DNA of 64,000 nucleotides from Crocinitomicaceae bacterium (GCA_024643725.1 JAHEMJ010000007.1:39572-103571); one strand, 5' to 3'. Positions 17,006 through 26,575 are shown, numbered from the stretch's first letter. Translations and numbers: made by a program. The notes: generated by a model from the sequence alone, not told the origin.

Positions 17006-20000
17006 CCTTTTTGTGGTGTCCCACCTTTCGGTGTTGTTGGATTCGTTTGATTTTGTGGACTCTGTTGAACAGGCGCCGCTGCTGGTTTTGTTTGCGTTGG
17101 AGGTGGTGGCGGTGGAGTCGTTGTTTTTGTTCCTGCTCCCTGTTGCGTTGGTGCTGGTTTAGCCGGAGGTGGTGGTGTTTGAACTGGTTTCGGCTGTGTT
17201 GTAACTGGTTTCGGTTGAGCAGGTTGACTCTGAACCGGAGCTGGTTTGGCTGGCGGTGGAGTTGTTTGTACTGGTCTTGGTTGAGCAGGAGTTGTTTGAA
17301 CGGGAGCAGGTCTGTTATTCGCCGGAGCTGAGTTGTATTGATTTGGACGATTTTGTGGAGTCGGTTGAGGACTGTTTGATTTGTTTTGACTCGGTTGGTT
17401 TTGTTGCATCATTCCATCAGAATTTCCTCCGTTCCCGCCTGAACCTGAACCTGATGCATCGTCATAGGTGATCGTGTACGTTTTACTGTCATTCCCACAC
17501 TGACTAGTTGCATTGATTTGAACCGTATTTTGTCCTGGACTCAAGCTTAAATTTGCACTAATCGCACCGGATACATTTTGGTATGTACTCATTTCTGTTC
17601 CGTTAAAAATGAATTGAACAGGCACAGCCGGTGTGTAGTTTGTAATGAATGCGGTGAAACTTAAATTAGCAGAAGTAACCGTTGCTCCACTGCTTGGATC
17701 CGTGGTGATGTCGATGACCGGTGGAATGCAACTTTGATAACGTATGGTGCGCAATTGTGTCGCTGTACCACAAGCATTGGTGGCCGTCAATACGATTTCA
17801 TCTACACCCTCTGGTAAATTTAAAGTAGCGGTAAAGTTTCCATTGGTAAAGTTGAAATTCGACACATTATTTCCAGCTACTGTCAAACTGATGCCTTGGC
17901 TGCTGGACATATGCTGTATCGTTGCTTGGAATGGGAATATCGGACTATTTACACCGTAGAAAAGATCTACTGGATTGATTATGGACACAACCGGTGCGAC
18001 ACATTGTTCAAAGTTAATGTTCACGGTTTTACTATCTGTACCACAGCCATTTGAAGCGGAAAGAACGATGGTGTTTTGTCCATTGTTTAAGTTTAAGATG
18101 GCACTTAATTGTCCATTGTTAAAGGAAGCATTTGGAATCACATTCCCATTCAAGGTAAGATTGATTCCTTGTCCCGAACCAATATTCAAAATTTGAGCAT
18201 TGTAGTTGTACGTCGCATTGCTCACCGTTTCACTTGATGTTGACGGATTTAAAATCGAAACAAGTGGAGCCAAACATGGTTCGTACTTGATGTATACTGT
18301 TTTGGTATCCGTACCACATGCGTTTGTTACCGTGACATTGATTTCGTTATTTCCGTTGGAGAGATTCAAATTGGCTGAAATCATTCCATTTAAGAAATTG
18401 AAATTCGTGACATTTGTTCCATTCACACTCAAATTGATTTGAGAAAGTGTCGCGTTTTGAACGTTCGCTGAAAAGGCGTAATTGTTCGCGCTTACTGTGA
18501 TGCTCGTGCTGGATGGATTCGTAATGGAAACGACTGGTGCCACGCATGGATTGTACGCTACATTAATTGTTTTACTGTCTGTTCCACAAGAACCAACCGC
18601 GCTCAAGACTACGACATTGTTGCCGTTGGATAATGGAATCGTTGCCGTGACTTGTCCACTTGTTGGATTAAACTGTGCAGTCGAAACCGGTGTTCCGTTC
18701 ACGGTCAAAGAGACTCCCTGTCCAGATGTGACGTTTTGTACTGATCCATTGAACGAAAGGCTGTTTGAATTTGCTGTTAACGTGGCGCTACTTGGATTGG
18801 TAATTGTTACCACTGGAGGATTACAAGGTTCGTATCGAATGACGCGGCTTTGCGCATCATTTCCACAGGCATTGGTGGCGGATAATGAGATCGTGTTCAT
18901 TCCATTCGATAAAGTGATACTGGCTGTTACTTGTCCATTTGAATAATTGAAGTTCGTAATGGCTGTTCCATTTAATGTCAAGGAAATCCCTTGTGAAGAG
19001 GACATGTTGGACACATTCGCTGCAAAGGAGATAACTGGATTCGACACCCCATAATTTGTGTTTACTGGATTCGAAATCGCTACTGTTGGTGCCGTACAAG
19101 CGCTGTACTGAATGGTTCTGGTTTCGGAATCTGTTCCGCAGGCATTTGTTGCCGTTAATACGAACGTGTTGAGTCCCGGACTGAGTGCAAGGACAGCTGA
19201 AACTTGTCCATTTGCAAAAACAAGGTTTGAAACTGAATTTCCATTGTGAAGTAAGCTGATTCCTTGCAGACTGGTCATTTGTGGTGCTGTTGCTTGGAAG
19301 GTATAGGTAGCGTTTGATACGGTTACATTGTTCGTTGCCGGACTTCCAATTGTTACATTTGGTGTTTGACAATTTAAATAAGTCACACTATTGTTCTTCA
19401 TGTCCGAGCCACAAGCATTAGACACACTGAGGTGGAAGGTGTTTACTCCCGGACTAAGTGTAACGTTTGCGGAAAGTTGACCATTTGAATAGAAATAGTT
19501 CGTAATAGCAACACCGTTTAATGTCAAAATAATTCCTTGGTTAGTTGGAACATGTTGAATATTCGCCGTGTAGGTAAAGGATGCCATATTGACATTTGCG
19601 GCGTTGATACTAGGTGCACTTACGGTAATAATCGGTGCGACGCAATTCGAATAGAAAATAGTCACTGTTTTGATATCTGTACCACACGCATTCGTTCCTT
19701 TCAAAACAATGGTATTCAGGCCATTTTGCAAACCGAGATTGGCTGAAATTACTCCATTTGTTAAGGTGAAATTACTGATGGTTGTTCCATTTAAACTGAG
19801 TAAAATTCCTTGTGTATTGGACACATTCTGTACATTGGCTTGGAAAGCGAATTGTGCTGCGTTAACGGACAATCCACTATTCGCAGGACTTGTGATGGAA
19901 ACAATAGGAGCGGTACATGGGGTATAATTCATGTCCCAATGATGTTGATCTGTTCCACAATTATTGCTCACGCTCAACACAAAGGAATTCGTTCCGCTTG

Positions 20001-22968
20001 TTAAGTTCACGTTTGCATTGAAGTTACCGTTGCTAAAGTTAAATGGACGCTGAATGCCATTTTGGGTAAAGACAATGTTCTGTGTGTTTACATTGCTGAT
20101 GTTTGCGGTGATCAGTTGGGTCGCATTCGTGATCACGGTTGTTGGAGCATTGGATGCATTCGTGATTTGCGGAGCCACACAATTGTCATAAGTAATGGAA
20201 ATAGTCTCCACATCCAATCCGCAGTCATTGCTGGCATTGAAGATGATGGTGTTTAATCCCGGAGTTAAGGTAATCGATGCAGATACCGCTCCATTTTGTA
20301 AGTTGAAAGGACGCGTAACGCCATTTACTTTCAAGCTCATGTTTTGAGCACTTGAAACTCCTGTTACCGTTGCAGCGAATGAGTAATTTACATTTGTAAC
20401 GGTTGTCCCTGATGGAATACTAGAAGTTAATTGAATGGTTGGTGGGATACATTGCACGTAATTAACAGTAAATGTCTCTGCATCATTTCCACAAGCGTTG
20501 TTCACAGAAAGGGTGATGGTATTGATTCCACCCGTTAAAGAAATGTTTGCTTCAATCAGTCCATTGGTAAACGTAAACGGAATTTGTTGTCCATTTTTTA
20601 CCAATTGGATGTTTTGAGATTGAAGAATGTTGGTTGCGTTTGCTTTAAATTGTAAGCTCGCAATGTTGGTCGTTCCACCCGTTGTGCTCGGTTGAATCAG
20701 TGTGATTTGTGGAGCGCTACAATTGTTATAGGTGATGGTGATGGTTTTGCTGTCCGTCCCACAAGCGGATGTCACCGTTTTTACAACAAAGGTATTCGTT
20801 CCAGGTATCAAGGTTGTAACGGCGCTGATTTGTCCAGCTGTTTGATTAAAAGGAATTGGACTTCCGTTTTGAGTTACACTGATTGTTTGACCGTTCCCTA
20901 AGTTGTTCGTGCTGGCAAGAAGCGTGTATACCGGGATATTTGTAGATCCTCCGTTGGACAGAAGCGAAAGAACCGGAGTAACACCGGTGCAATTGGTGTA
21001 ATTGAATGAAATGGTTTCCACGTCTGAACCACAGTTATTTGTTGCAGTAATGGTGATGCTGTTGTTCCCATTTGCTAACATTAGTCCAAGATCAATGGCA
21101 CCTGTGGCACTATTGAACGTGAAATTGTTCTGCTCAATGCCATTAAAAATCACTTTGATATTTTGCTTCGTTGTGATGTTGCTCACGATGGCATTCAAAC
21201 GAATCGCATTCGTGGAAGTAGTGATGGTTTGATTTTGACTTGGCGTTTGCACTGTGATAACAGGAGCCGTACAATTTTGGTAATAAATGTTTGTTATTTC
21301 CACATCATTTCCACAGCCATTCATGACTTCCACATTGAAGGAGTTCATTCCCGCTGTTAAGGTAACAGGCACTTGTAATTGTCCGTTCGTACCAACGGTT
21401 GGATTCGCTAATTGAAGTCCGTTGTGAAATACTTTCACCGCAGCTGTCGACAAGCTACCTGTGATATTCGCAGACAAGGTAAAATTGGCACTACTGGTTG
21501 TTGTTCCCGAAGTACTTGGATTCAAGATTTGAATACTTGATGGAACGCAATTGTCGTAAGTGATTGTTGCCGTATATGTATTGGATCCGCAGTCGTTGCT
21601 TACCGTTAACTGAATGGTGTTGACTCCTGGGATTAAAGTAATCACGCGTTGTAATAATCCATTTGTAGTATTGTAAATGGCACCGTTTAAAGCCATTCCG
21701 TTCATGGTCAGTTTGATGTTGTTCGCATTGACAGATCCTTGAATAAGTGCACTGAAGGTAAAGTCACTTGTTTTAACGGTCATTGAATTTCCGTTTGGAT
21801 TCGTAAAGGTCGCTGTTGGCGTCACACAGTTGAGCAATGTCACATATACAGTCGCTGATTCACTTCCACAATTGTTACTTGCACTTAAATAGAACGTGTT
21901 TTGTCCATTGTGCAATTGCACTTGCGCATCAATGGTTTGTGTAGAAGCGTTATAATTAAACAGTACCGGTTGATTCAAGTCATTTAACAAGGTCGCACCC
22001 GATGCCGCAAGTAAATTACTTACCTTGAATTCGATGTGATATGCACTATTCGTTACTGTTTTGTTGTTTCCTGAAACGAGTGTTAGAACTGGTTTCGGAC
22101 AATTCGTTGTTGTGGTGTAATTGTTAACGTTACTGGTGTTATTTTCTGTTGAATAGCGATCACCACGTGCTTTAAAATAGAGTTTCCAATATACGGATGT
22201 ATAATGGTAAAGGTCATTTTTCAATCTAGGGCTAGCAGATACATATCCATCAAAAACATCGCCTCTCGTGAAAGTCGTTTTGTGTTCAATTCCGATACTT
22301 GCACGTTTTCCAAAGGAGTATCCCAAACCAAAGCCCAAACTTGGCATCCATTTCACATGATATTGATTACCTGTGAGTCCATCTAAACGTGTTTCAGCAA
22401 TTCCATCCAAGTTGGAAGAAAGTTGAGAGGCAATTGGTCCGTTTTGGAACATCGAAGAATAATCGTAAATGGAGGAGGAGTCCATGGTGCTGAAAAGGTC
22501 CCCGTATGTTTGGGTCCAGGTTAATCCAATTCCACCAAAAACATATGGATCTAAGCCTGTTCTCTCGCGTACCCCATTCATGTGCAGCACGAGTTCTAGG
22601 CTCAATCGTTTGACATCTGTTTGGAAGTTGTTGACGTAAATTGAGCTACTGTCTACATAATACGGCGCTAAGATTCCACCTGGATAATTTGCCAATGAAA
22701 TAGCACTTGTATCTTGTCCAACCCATGTCCCAGTTAAGAAACGTCCTCTTAAATCAAAGCTGATTTTCTTTCCGTAGTCATAATTATATGAGCGCCCTAG
22801 GATTAATCCGTAACCGGAACTTGTGACATTTTTCACATCTGTTGTATTCCATGCGGCACCGGCATTTAGCCCAAAAAACCATTTGGAACTAATATCGTAA
22901 TTGATGTGCTGTGCATTTAAAAAAGAGATGCTTAATAAGAAAGCACTAAGAAAGTACCATTTTTTCAT
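16993..22968 (-). CDS. Giant surface protein: barrel, 17 Ig-like repeats, Pro/Gln tail
   Basis: Protein of 1991 residues from the ATG at 22968 (the frame extends 12 codons further, but MKKWYFLSAFLL begins a good signal peptide ending LNAQ). Residues of about 20-285 look like an outer-membrane beta-barrel of the small OmpA/porin type. Then come 17 tandem modules of about 88-95 residues, each beginning APxVxI, carrying a central LNGxxI strand and ending with NACGTDxKTxxIxYxxC; the two Cys per module probably form a disulfide or link neighbours. The last 150 residues are low-complexity Gly, Pro, Gln and Thr (for example PAQPRPVQTTPPPAKP). There is no T9SS tail. The order barrel first, Ig stalk after, recalls intimin/invasin-type adhesins, but no homology to them is claimed. 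It lies downstream of glyS. Confidence 0.85.
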   Translation of the reverse strand: MKKWYFLSAFLLSISFLNAQHINYDISSKWFFGLNAGAAWNTTDVKNVTSSGYGLILGRSYNYDYGKKISFDLRGRFLTGTWVGQDTSAISLANYPGGILAPYYVDSSSIYVNNFQTDVKRLSLELVLHMNGVRERTGLDPYVFGGIGLTWTQTYGDLFSTMDSSSIYDYSSMFQNGPIASQLSSNLDGIAETRLDGLTGNQYHVKWMPSLGFGLGYSFGKRASIGIEHKTTFTRGDVFDGYVSASPRLKNDLYHYTSVYWKLYFKARGDRYSTENNTSNVNNYTTTTNCPKPVLTLVSGNNKTVTNSAYHIEFKVSNLLAASGATLLNDLNQPVLFNYNASTQTIDAQVQLHNGQNTFYLSASNNCGSESATVYVTLLNCVTPTATFTNPNGNSMTVKTSDFTFSALIQGSVNANNIKLTMNGMALNGAIYNTTNGLLQRVITLIPGVNTIQLTVSNDCGSNTYTATITYDNCVPSSIQILNPSTSGTTTSSANFTLSANITGSLSTAAVKVFHNGLQLANPTVGTNGQLQVPVTLTAGMNSFNVEVMNGCGNDVEITNIYYQNCTAPVITVQTPSQNQTITTSTNAIRLNAIVSNITTKQNIKVIFNGIEQNNFTFNSATGAIDLGLMLANGNNSITITATNNCGSDVETISFNYTNCTGVTPVLSLLSNGGSTNIPVYTLLASTNNLGNGQTISVTQNGSPIPFNQTAGQISAVTTLIPGTNTFVVKTVTSACGTDSKTITITYNNCSAPQITLIQPSTTGGTTNIASLQFKANATNILQSQNIQLVKNGQQIPFTFTNGLIEANISLTGGINTITLSVNNACGNDAETFTVNYVQCIPPTIQLTSSIPSGTTVTNVNYSFAATVTGVSSAQNMSLKVNGVTRPFNLQNGAVSASITLTPGLNTIIFNASNDCGLDVETISITYDNCVAPQITNASNAPTTVITNATQLITANISNVNTQNIVFTQNGIQRPFNFSNGNFNANVNLTSGTNSFVLSVSNNCGTDQHHWDMNYTPCTAPIVSITSPANSGLSVNAAQFAFQANVQNVSNTQGILLSLNGTTISNFTLTNGVISANLGLQNGLNTIVLKGTNACGTDIKTVTIFYSNCVAPIITVSAPSINAANVNMASFTYTANIQHVPTNQGIILTLNGVAITNYFYSNGQLSANVTLSPGVNTFHLSVSNACGSDMKNNSVTYLNCQTPNVTIGSPATNNVTVSNATYTFQATAPQMTSLQGISLLHNGNSVSNLVFANGQVSAVLALSPGLNTFVLTATNACGTDSETRTIQYSACTAPTVAISNPVNTNYGVSNPVISFAANVSNMSSSQGISLTLNGTAITNFNYSNGQVTASITLSNGMNTISLSATNACGNDAQSRVIRYEPCNPPVVTITNPSSATLTANSNSLSFNGSVQNVTSGQGVSLTVNGTPVSTAQFNPTSGQVTATIPLSNGNNVVVLSAVGSCGTDSKTINVAYNPCVAPVVSITNPSSTSITVSANNYAFSANVQNATLSQINLSVNGTNVTNFNFLNGMISANLNLSNGNNEINVTVTNACGTDTKTVYIKYEPCLAPLVSILNPSTSSETVSNATYNYNAQILNIGSGQGINLTLNGNVIPNASFNNGQLSAILNLNNGQNTIVLSASNGCGTDSKTVNINFEQCVAPVVSIINPVDLFYGVNSPIFPFQATIQHMSSSQGISLTVAGNNVSNFNFTNGNFTATLNLPEGVDEIVLTATNACGTATQLRTIRYQSCIPPVIDITTDPSSGATVTSANLSFTAFITNYTPAVPVQFIFNGTEMSTYQNVSGAISANLSLSPGQNTVQINATSQCGNDSKTYTITYDDASGSGSGGNGGNSDGMMQQNQPSQNKSNSPQPTPQNRPNQYNSAPANNRPAPVQTTPAQPRPVQTTPPPAKPAPVQSQPAQPKPVTTQPKPVQTPPPPAKPAPTQQGAGTKTTTPPPPPPTQTKPAAAPVQQSPQNQTNPTTPKGGTPQKGGGK
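17460..22105 (-). repeat. Seventeen ~270-bp tandem coding repeats
   Basis: Diverged tandem units coding for the Ig-like modules of the giant surface protein. The neighbouring modules around 18-20 kb are the most alike, which suggests expansion by unequal crossing-over. Several long open stretches on the opposite strand here are by-products of the repeats. Confidence 0.88.
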
Positions 22969-23069
22969 AGACTTGATTTTTTTAGGTGTCCTACCTATTT
23001 TCATGCCAAATTTCCGAAAAAAAGCACGAGAAAAAAAATGCCTACCCTGGAACTGAAGTGCGCAATGGA

Positions 23070-23963
23070 TTATTGAAAATACGTGTACTTGGTAAAACGC
23101 AAGATCAGTAGGAAGTTTGTCGAAACATCCCGCATTATCGTTGACCCTAAAAGTTGGGTCTTTGTATCGAAAATCACTTGAAGGTCTTTCTGAAATTGTC
23201 CGTAACGGTAAAAATGTGCTTCCATGACATTTCCGTAGGCATCATATCGGTATTTCCATTCCTCATCGGCTACGTCATCTTTCTCGTTGAAGTGTGCTTT
23301 TATGGAAAGAAGTCCATGTGCATCATACCCATATTCCATGTGGTGTTCGATTCCGCTCATGTGATACAAAAATTTACGTTCGATGAGGTATCCATCTTGA
23401 TTGTAGCGTGAGATTTCATCCAAATAAGGAAGGTGATAATTGTTGAGTTTGGTGCGGGTTTGGATATTCCCAAGCATGGAATATTGATAGTATTCGGTGT
23501 TGATTAATATGGACTGACTCACTTCATTTGTTCGATAATTGTAGACTTCGCGATAGGTATTCAGTTCTCGAATGCGGTGCAAGGAATCGTAGTCATACAC
23601 CAATTTGGTATACCCACCGTTTTCGGATTTTCGCTGAGCGCTAAGTGCGCCTTGTCGATCATAGAAAAATTGATGAAGTACGGTGTCCTTTTTTTTGTTG
23701 ACTGTTCGAATATCCAAGCTTTCTATTAATTGACCATTTTCATCGAAGCGATAACGTACCCAGTCGGTACTTTCATGAATGACCTCTCCTGGTTTTTTGG
23801 TAGAATAATTTCCTTCAATGGTTTTGATGTGATTGGAACGAATCATGTCCGCATTGAAAAACGGTTGGTCCGTGAAAGCTTCCCCCTCTTGATTCAACAG
23901 AAGTTGAGCTTCGCCTTCGTATGAAAGCAACAAAAATAAAGTTGAAATCAGAATGTATTTCAA
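23070..23963 (-). CDS. Exported protein with YD-like repeats
   Basis: Protein of 297 residues that starts with a rare TTG codon at 23963; the start is supported by the signal peptide it yields (MKYILISTLFLLLS to GEAQ) and by the lack of any ATG before residue 40. The body contains repeated tyrosine- and aspartate-rich hairpins such as YRFDENGQLIES, YDRQGALSA, YDYDSLHRI and YGYDAHGLLS, resembling single YD/RHS repeats or MORN-like strands rather than a full RHS shell. No enzyme motif is visible. It begins 7 bases after the glyS stop, so it is co-transcribed with glyS despite the unrelated function. Confidence 0.75.
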   Translation of the reverse strand: MKYILISTLFLLLSYEGEAQLLLNQEGEAFTDQPFFNADMIRSNHIKTIEGNYSTKKPGEVIHESTDWVRYRFDENGQLIESLDIRTVNKKKDTVLHQFFYDRQGALSAQRKSENGGYTKLVYDYDSLHRIRELNTYREVYNYRTNEVSQSILINTEYYQYSMLGNIQTRTKLNNYHLPYLDEISRYNQDGYLIERKFLYHMSGIEHHMEYGYDAHGLLSIKAHFNEKDDVADEEWKYRYDAYGNVMEAHFYRYGQFQKDLQVIFDTKTQLLGSTIMRDVSTNFLLILRFTKYTYFQ

Positions 23964-23970
23964 GCGATTC

Positions 23971-25512
23971 TTACAAGGTGCTTAAGACACTTTTCCAACT
24001 TGCTTTTTGAGCAATGAGTTTTTCGATTTCAGCAATTGGAATGCGGATTTGTTCCATCGTATCACGGTCTCTCACGGTCACTGTTTCATCCGTTAAGGTT
24101 TGGTGGTCAATGGTGATGGAGAAAGGAGTTCCAATGGCATCTTGACGACGGTAGCGTTTTCCGATGGAATCTTTTTCATCGTATTGAATGGAGTACTCGA
24201 ATTGCAAGCTTTTCATGATTTCTCGTGCTTTTTCTGGGAGTCCATCTTTCTTCACCAATGGAAGCACGGCTGCCTTGTATGGTGCAAGCACGGGTGGAAT
24301 ACGCAATACGACGCGATCGGAACCATCCTCTAGCTTTTCGTTTTGATATGCAGCACTTAACACAGAAAGGAACATGCGATCTAGTCCAACAGAGGTTTCT
24401 ACCACATAAGGCACATAACTCTGATTCAATTCTGGGTCGAAGAATTGTAGTTTCTTTCCTGAAAATTGTTCGTGTTGTTTTAAATCGAAGTCAGTTCGGG
24501 AGTGAATCCCTTCCAATTCCTTGAATCCCATTGGGAAATTGTATTCAATGTCGCACGCTGCATTCGCATAGTGAGCCAATTTAATGTGGTCGTGAAAACG
24601 GTATAAATTTGCACCGAGTCCCAGGTTTTTGTGCCATTTCTCGCGCGCATCTTTCCAGTAAGCGTACCATTTCATTTCTTCACCCGGACGGACAAAGAAC
24701 TGCATCTCCATTTGTTCGAATTCGCGCATTCGGAAAATAAACTGACGAGCGACGATTTCGTTTCGGAAGGCTTTACCAATTTGAGCGATACCAAATGGAA
24801 TTTTCATGCGTCCAGATTTCTGAACATTTAAGAAGTTCACGAAAATCCCTTGTGCGGTTTCGGGACGTAAATAGATGGTTGAAGCATCACCGGCAACAGA
24901 TCCAAGTTCCGTAGAGAACATGAGGTTGAATTGACGCACTTCGGTCCAATTTTTAGAACCGGAAATAGGACAAACGATTTCTAAATCAATGATTAAGTTT
25001 CGAACGGCTTCCAAATCACTATTTTCTAGTGCTTCGCGCATGCGGGACTCGATCGATTCGATTTTTTCTGCGTTGCGAAGGACATTTGGATTGGTTGCTC
25101 TAAATTGCGTTTCATCGAAGTCCGCACCAAAGCGATTCTTTCCTTTTTCTACTTCCTTCTCTATTTTTTGACGGATTTTCTCCATGTGCTCTTCGAGCAA
25201 CACATCCGCGCGGTATCTTTTTTTGGAATCTTTGTTATCAATTAATGGATCATTGAAGGCATCGACGTGACCAGATGCTTTCCAAGTGGTTGGATGCATG
25301 AAAATAGAGGCATCGATTCCAACAATATTTTCGTGCATTTGCACCATGGATTTCCACCAATACGTTTTAATGTTGTTTTTCAATTCTGAACCTAATTGTC
25401 CATAATCGTACGTTGCTGCTAATCCGTCGTAAATTTCCGAAGAGGGAAAAATGAATCCGTATTCTTTCGAATGCGAAATGATGTCCTTTAGTTTGTCTTG
25501 CTGTTGATCCAT
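23971..25512 (-). CDS. glyS: Glycyl-tRNA synthetase (single-chain type)
   Basis: Class II aminoacyl-tRNA synthetase charging tRNA-Gly, of the single-polypeptide alpha2 type rather than the alpha2beta2 type. The 513 residues begin with ISHSKEYGFIFPSSEIYDGL, which sets the start, and show motif 2 around FRNEIVARQFIFRMREFEQ, the glycine pocket region YLRPETAQGIF, motif 3 in VGLDRMFLSVL and a C-terminal anticodon-binding domain (PVLAPYKAAVLPL). An exact TAnnTTTG box ends only four bases before the start codon, with a TTTG box 22 bases further up, so the transcript may be leaderless. Confidence 0.98.
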   Translation of the reverse strand: MDQQQDKLKDIISHSKEYGFIFPSSEIYDGLAATYDYGQLGSELKNNIKTYWWKSMVQMHENIVGIDASIFMHPTTWKASGHVDAFNDPLIDNKDSKKRYRADVLLEEHMEKIRQKIEKEVEKGKNRFGADFDETQFRATNPNVLRNAEKIESIESRMREALENSDLEAVRNLIIDLEIVCPISGSKNWTEVRQFNLMFSTELGSVAGDASTIYLRPETAQGIFVNFLNVQKSGRMKIPFGIAQIGKAFRNEIVARQFIFRMREFEQMEMQFFVRPGEEMKWYAYWKDAREKWHKNLGLGANLYRFHDHIKLAHYANAACDIEYNFPMGFKELEGIHSRTDFDLKQHEQFSGKKLQFFDPELNQSYVPYVVETSVGLDRMFLSVLSAAYQNEKLEDGSDRVVLRIPPVLAPYKAAVLPLVKKDGLPEKAREIMKSLQFEYSIQYDEKDSIGKRYRRQDAIGTPFSITIDHQTLTDETVTVRDRDTMEQIRIPIAEIEKLIAQKASWKSVLSTL

Positions 25513-25516
25513 AATG

Positions 25517-25550
25517 CAAAGTTAGCCCTTCTTGAGATTTGAGAGACAAA
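25517..25550 (-). promoter_or_regulatory. glyS promoter
   Basis: On the minus strand a TTTG box (25550-25547), a 22-base spacer and TAACTTTG (25524-25517) match the Bacteroidota -33/-7 promoter. The -7 box is separated from the glyS ATG by only CATT, so the predicted transcription start falls at or next to the start codon. Confidence 0.6.
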
Positions 25551-25611
25551 AACTCCAAACAATTTCAACAAGGCATTTTTGATAGATGTCTTTGATTGTT
25601 TACTTTTACGT

Positions 25612-26352
25612 ATGCGTTTATACCTTTCCAATTCAGAATTCATAGAAACATCGGAACCAATTGACATTTCGATGTCGCTTCAGGCGAATGAACACAACGT
25701 GCGCGCTTGGTACGTAGATCCTCCACGCATGGAAACCGTTCGTGCAAATGGCTTCATTGGCAGCATCGCAGAAGGCGGAAGTGTGAATTTTCGCGATGTG
25801 TTTTTTAATCCACACGGACACGGAACGCATACGGAATGTTGTGGACATATCACGAATGAGGTATATTCCGTCAACGAGGTCTTGAAATCGTACTTTTGGA
25901 AAGCGCGTTTAATTACCGTTGAACCGAAGCAAATGGAAAATGGAGATTTCGTTGTGCAGGCCGATCAATTGATTCCTTTTATGGATAAAGAATTCAGTGA
26001 AGCAGTGATCATACGAACGCTCCCAAATTCAGTGCAAAAAAAATCCTTGAATTATTCTGGGACAAATCCATGTTACTTCGATGTGGCTATTGTAGACGTA
26101 TTGAATGCGTACGGAGTGAAACACTTTCTTGTGGATCAACCTTCTGTTGACCGTGAAGAGGACGGAGGTGCACTTATTTTTCACCATACCTATTGGAATG
26201 TTCCGGAGAATCCAAACATGGAACGCACCATCACTGAATTAATTTATGTTCCTGATTCCGTTGTTGATGGAAATTACCTGTTGGAAATTCAAATGGCCGC
26301 TTTTCAGAATGACGCGAGTCCGAGTCGACCAGTGCTCTACCAAATACAATAA
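25612..26352 (+). CDS. Cyclase-family metal hydrolase (kynurenine formamidase-like)
   Basis: Protein of 246 residues from the ATG at 25612; the frame can be extended 11 codons to a TTG without family support. It has the cyclase-family metal-binding motif HGHGTHTECCGHI (the usual HxGTHxDxxxH with Glu in place of Asp) followed by a second conserved block DVAIVDVLNAYGVKHFLVDQPSVDREEDGG. Members are cytoplasmic Zn- or Mn-dependent hydrolases such as kynurenine formamidase. The extra substitutions around the motif suggest a different substrate. It stands alone on the plus strand, divergent from glyS. Confidence 0.82.
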   Translation: MRLYLSNSEFIETSEPIDISMSLQANEHNVRAWYVDPPRMETVRANGFIGSIAEGGSVNFRDVFFNPHGHGTHTECCGHITNEVYSVNEVLKSYFWKARLITVEPKQMENGDFVVQADQLIPFMDKEFSEAVIIRTLPNSVQKKSLNYSGTNPCYFDVAIVDVLNAYGVKHFLVDQPSVDREEDGGALIFHHTYWNVPENPNMERTITELIYVPDSVVDGNYLLEIQMAAFQNDASPSRPVLYQIQ

Positions 26353-26373
26353 AAAAAGGGCTTTTCAGCCCTT
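26351..26373 (-). terminator. Terminator of the structured RNA
   Basis: AAGGGCT and AGCCCTT form a 7-bp stem with a 4-base loop. Only the minus strand has the following run of seven U; the plus strand has no T tract, so the hairpin serves the RNA rather than the convergent hydrolase gene. Confidence 0.75.
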
Positions 26374-26575
26374 CCTAGTAGTAGACATTAAAGTCTGAGT
26401 GGTACGTTTTTAGTAATAAGGACAGGAGCTTCTTAAACACATTCCCGAAGGACGTCGACAAAAACTATTAAACTCTTATCAAACTAGAAAAATGAAACTG
26501 CCTCTCCAAGCAGCTTGTCAACTTCTGTGTATAAGAAGATTCCTGTTTCTCTCCTTATTTCATTTTAAAAATAGA
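26351..26575 (-). ncRNA. Structured non-coding RNA candidate (6S-like outline)
   Basis: Read on the minus strand, this gene-free stretch has two arms (26559-26526 and 26441-26415) that pair over 25 bp: AAUAAGGA with UCCUUAUU, CAGGA with UCCUG, CUUC with GAAG, and UUAUACACA with UGUGUUUAA (one mismatch), broken by small bulges. Inside are a helix GUUGACAA/UUGUCGAC, a hairpin AAGCUGC/GCAGUUU and a small hairpin closed by a C(UUCG)G tetraloop. G-U pairs in two of these helices and the UUCG loop are only good on the minus strand, and a terminator ends the transcript at 26351. No open frame fits. A long closing helix with a hairpin on the 3' side of a central bubble resembles 6S RNA, but family membership is not shown. 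The 131 bases from 26576 to 26706 show nothing recognisable. Confidence 0.6.

Noticed and set aside
18482..18946. Plus-strand open frames within the giant gene
   Set aside because: They follow the repeat period and lack start context or any family motif.
17460..22105. CRISPR-like regular repetition
   Set aside because: Units are ~270 bases, in frame and diverged at the protein level with no constant short repeat or unique spacers; it is a coding repeat.
23070..23963. Full RHS/YD-repeat toxin
   Set aside because: Only 297 residues with a few weak YD-like units, no core domain or toxin tip.
26351..26373. Terminator of the plus-strand cyclase-family gene
   Set aside because: There is no T run after the stem on the plus strand; the U run exists only on the minus strand.
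26415..26559. Structured RNA as tmRNA, RNase P RNA or SRP RNA
   Set aside because: No tag peptide frame or ACCA end, no GAGGAAAGUCC-type core, and no GGAAG/AGCA-type SRP tetraloop motif were found.
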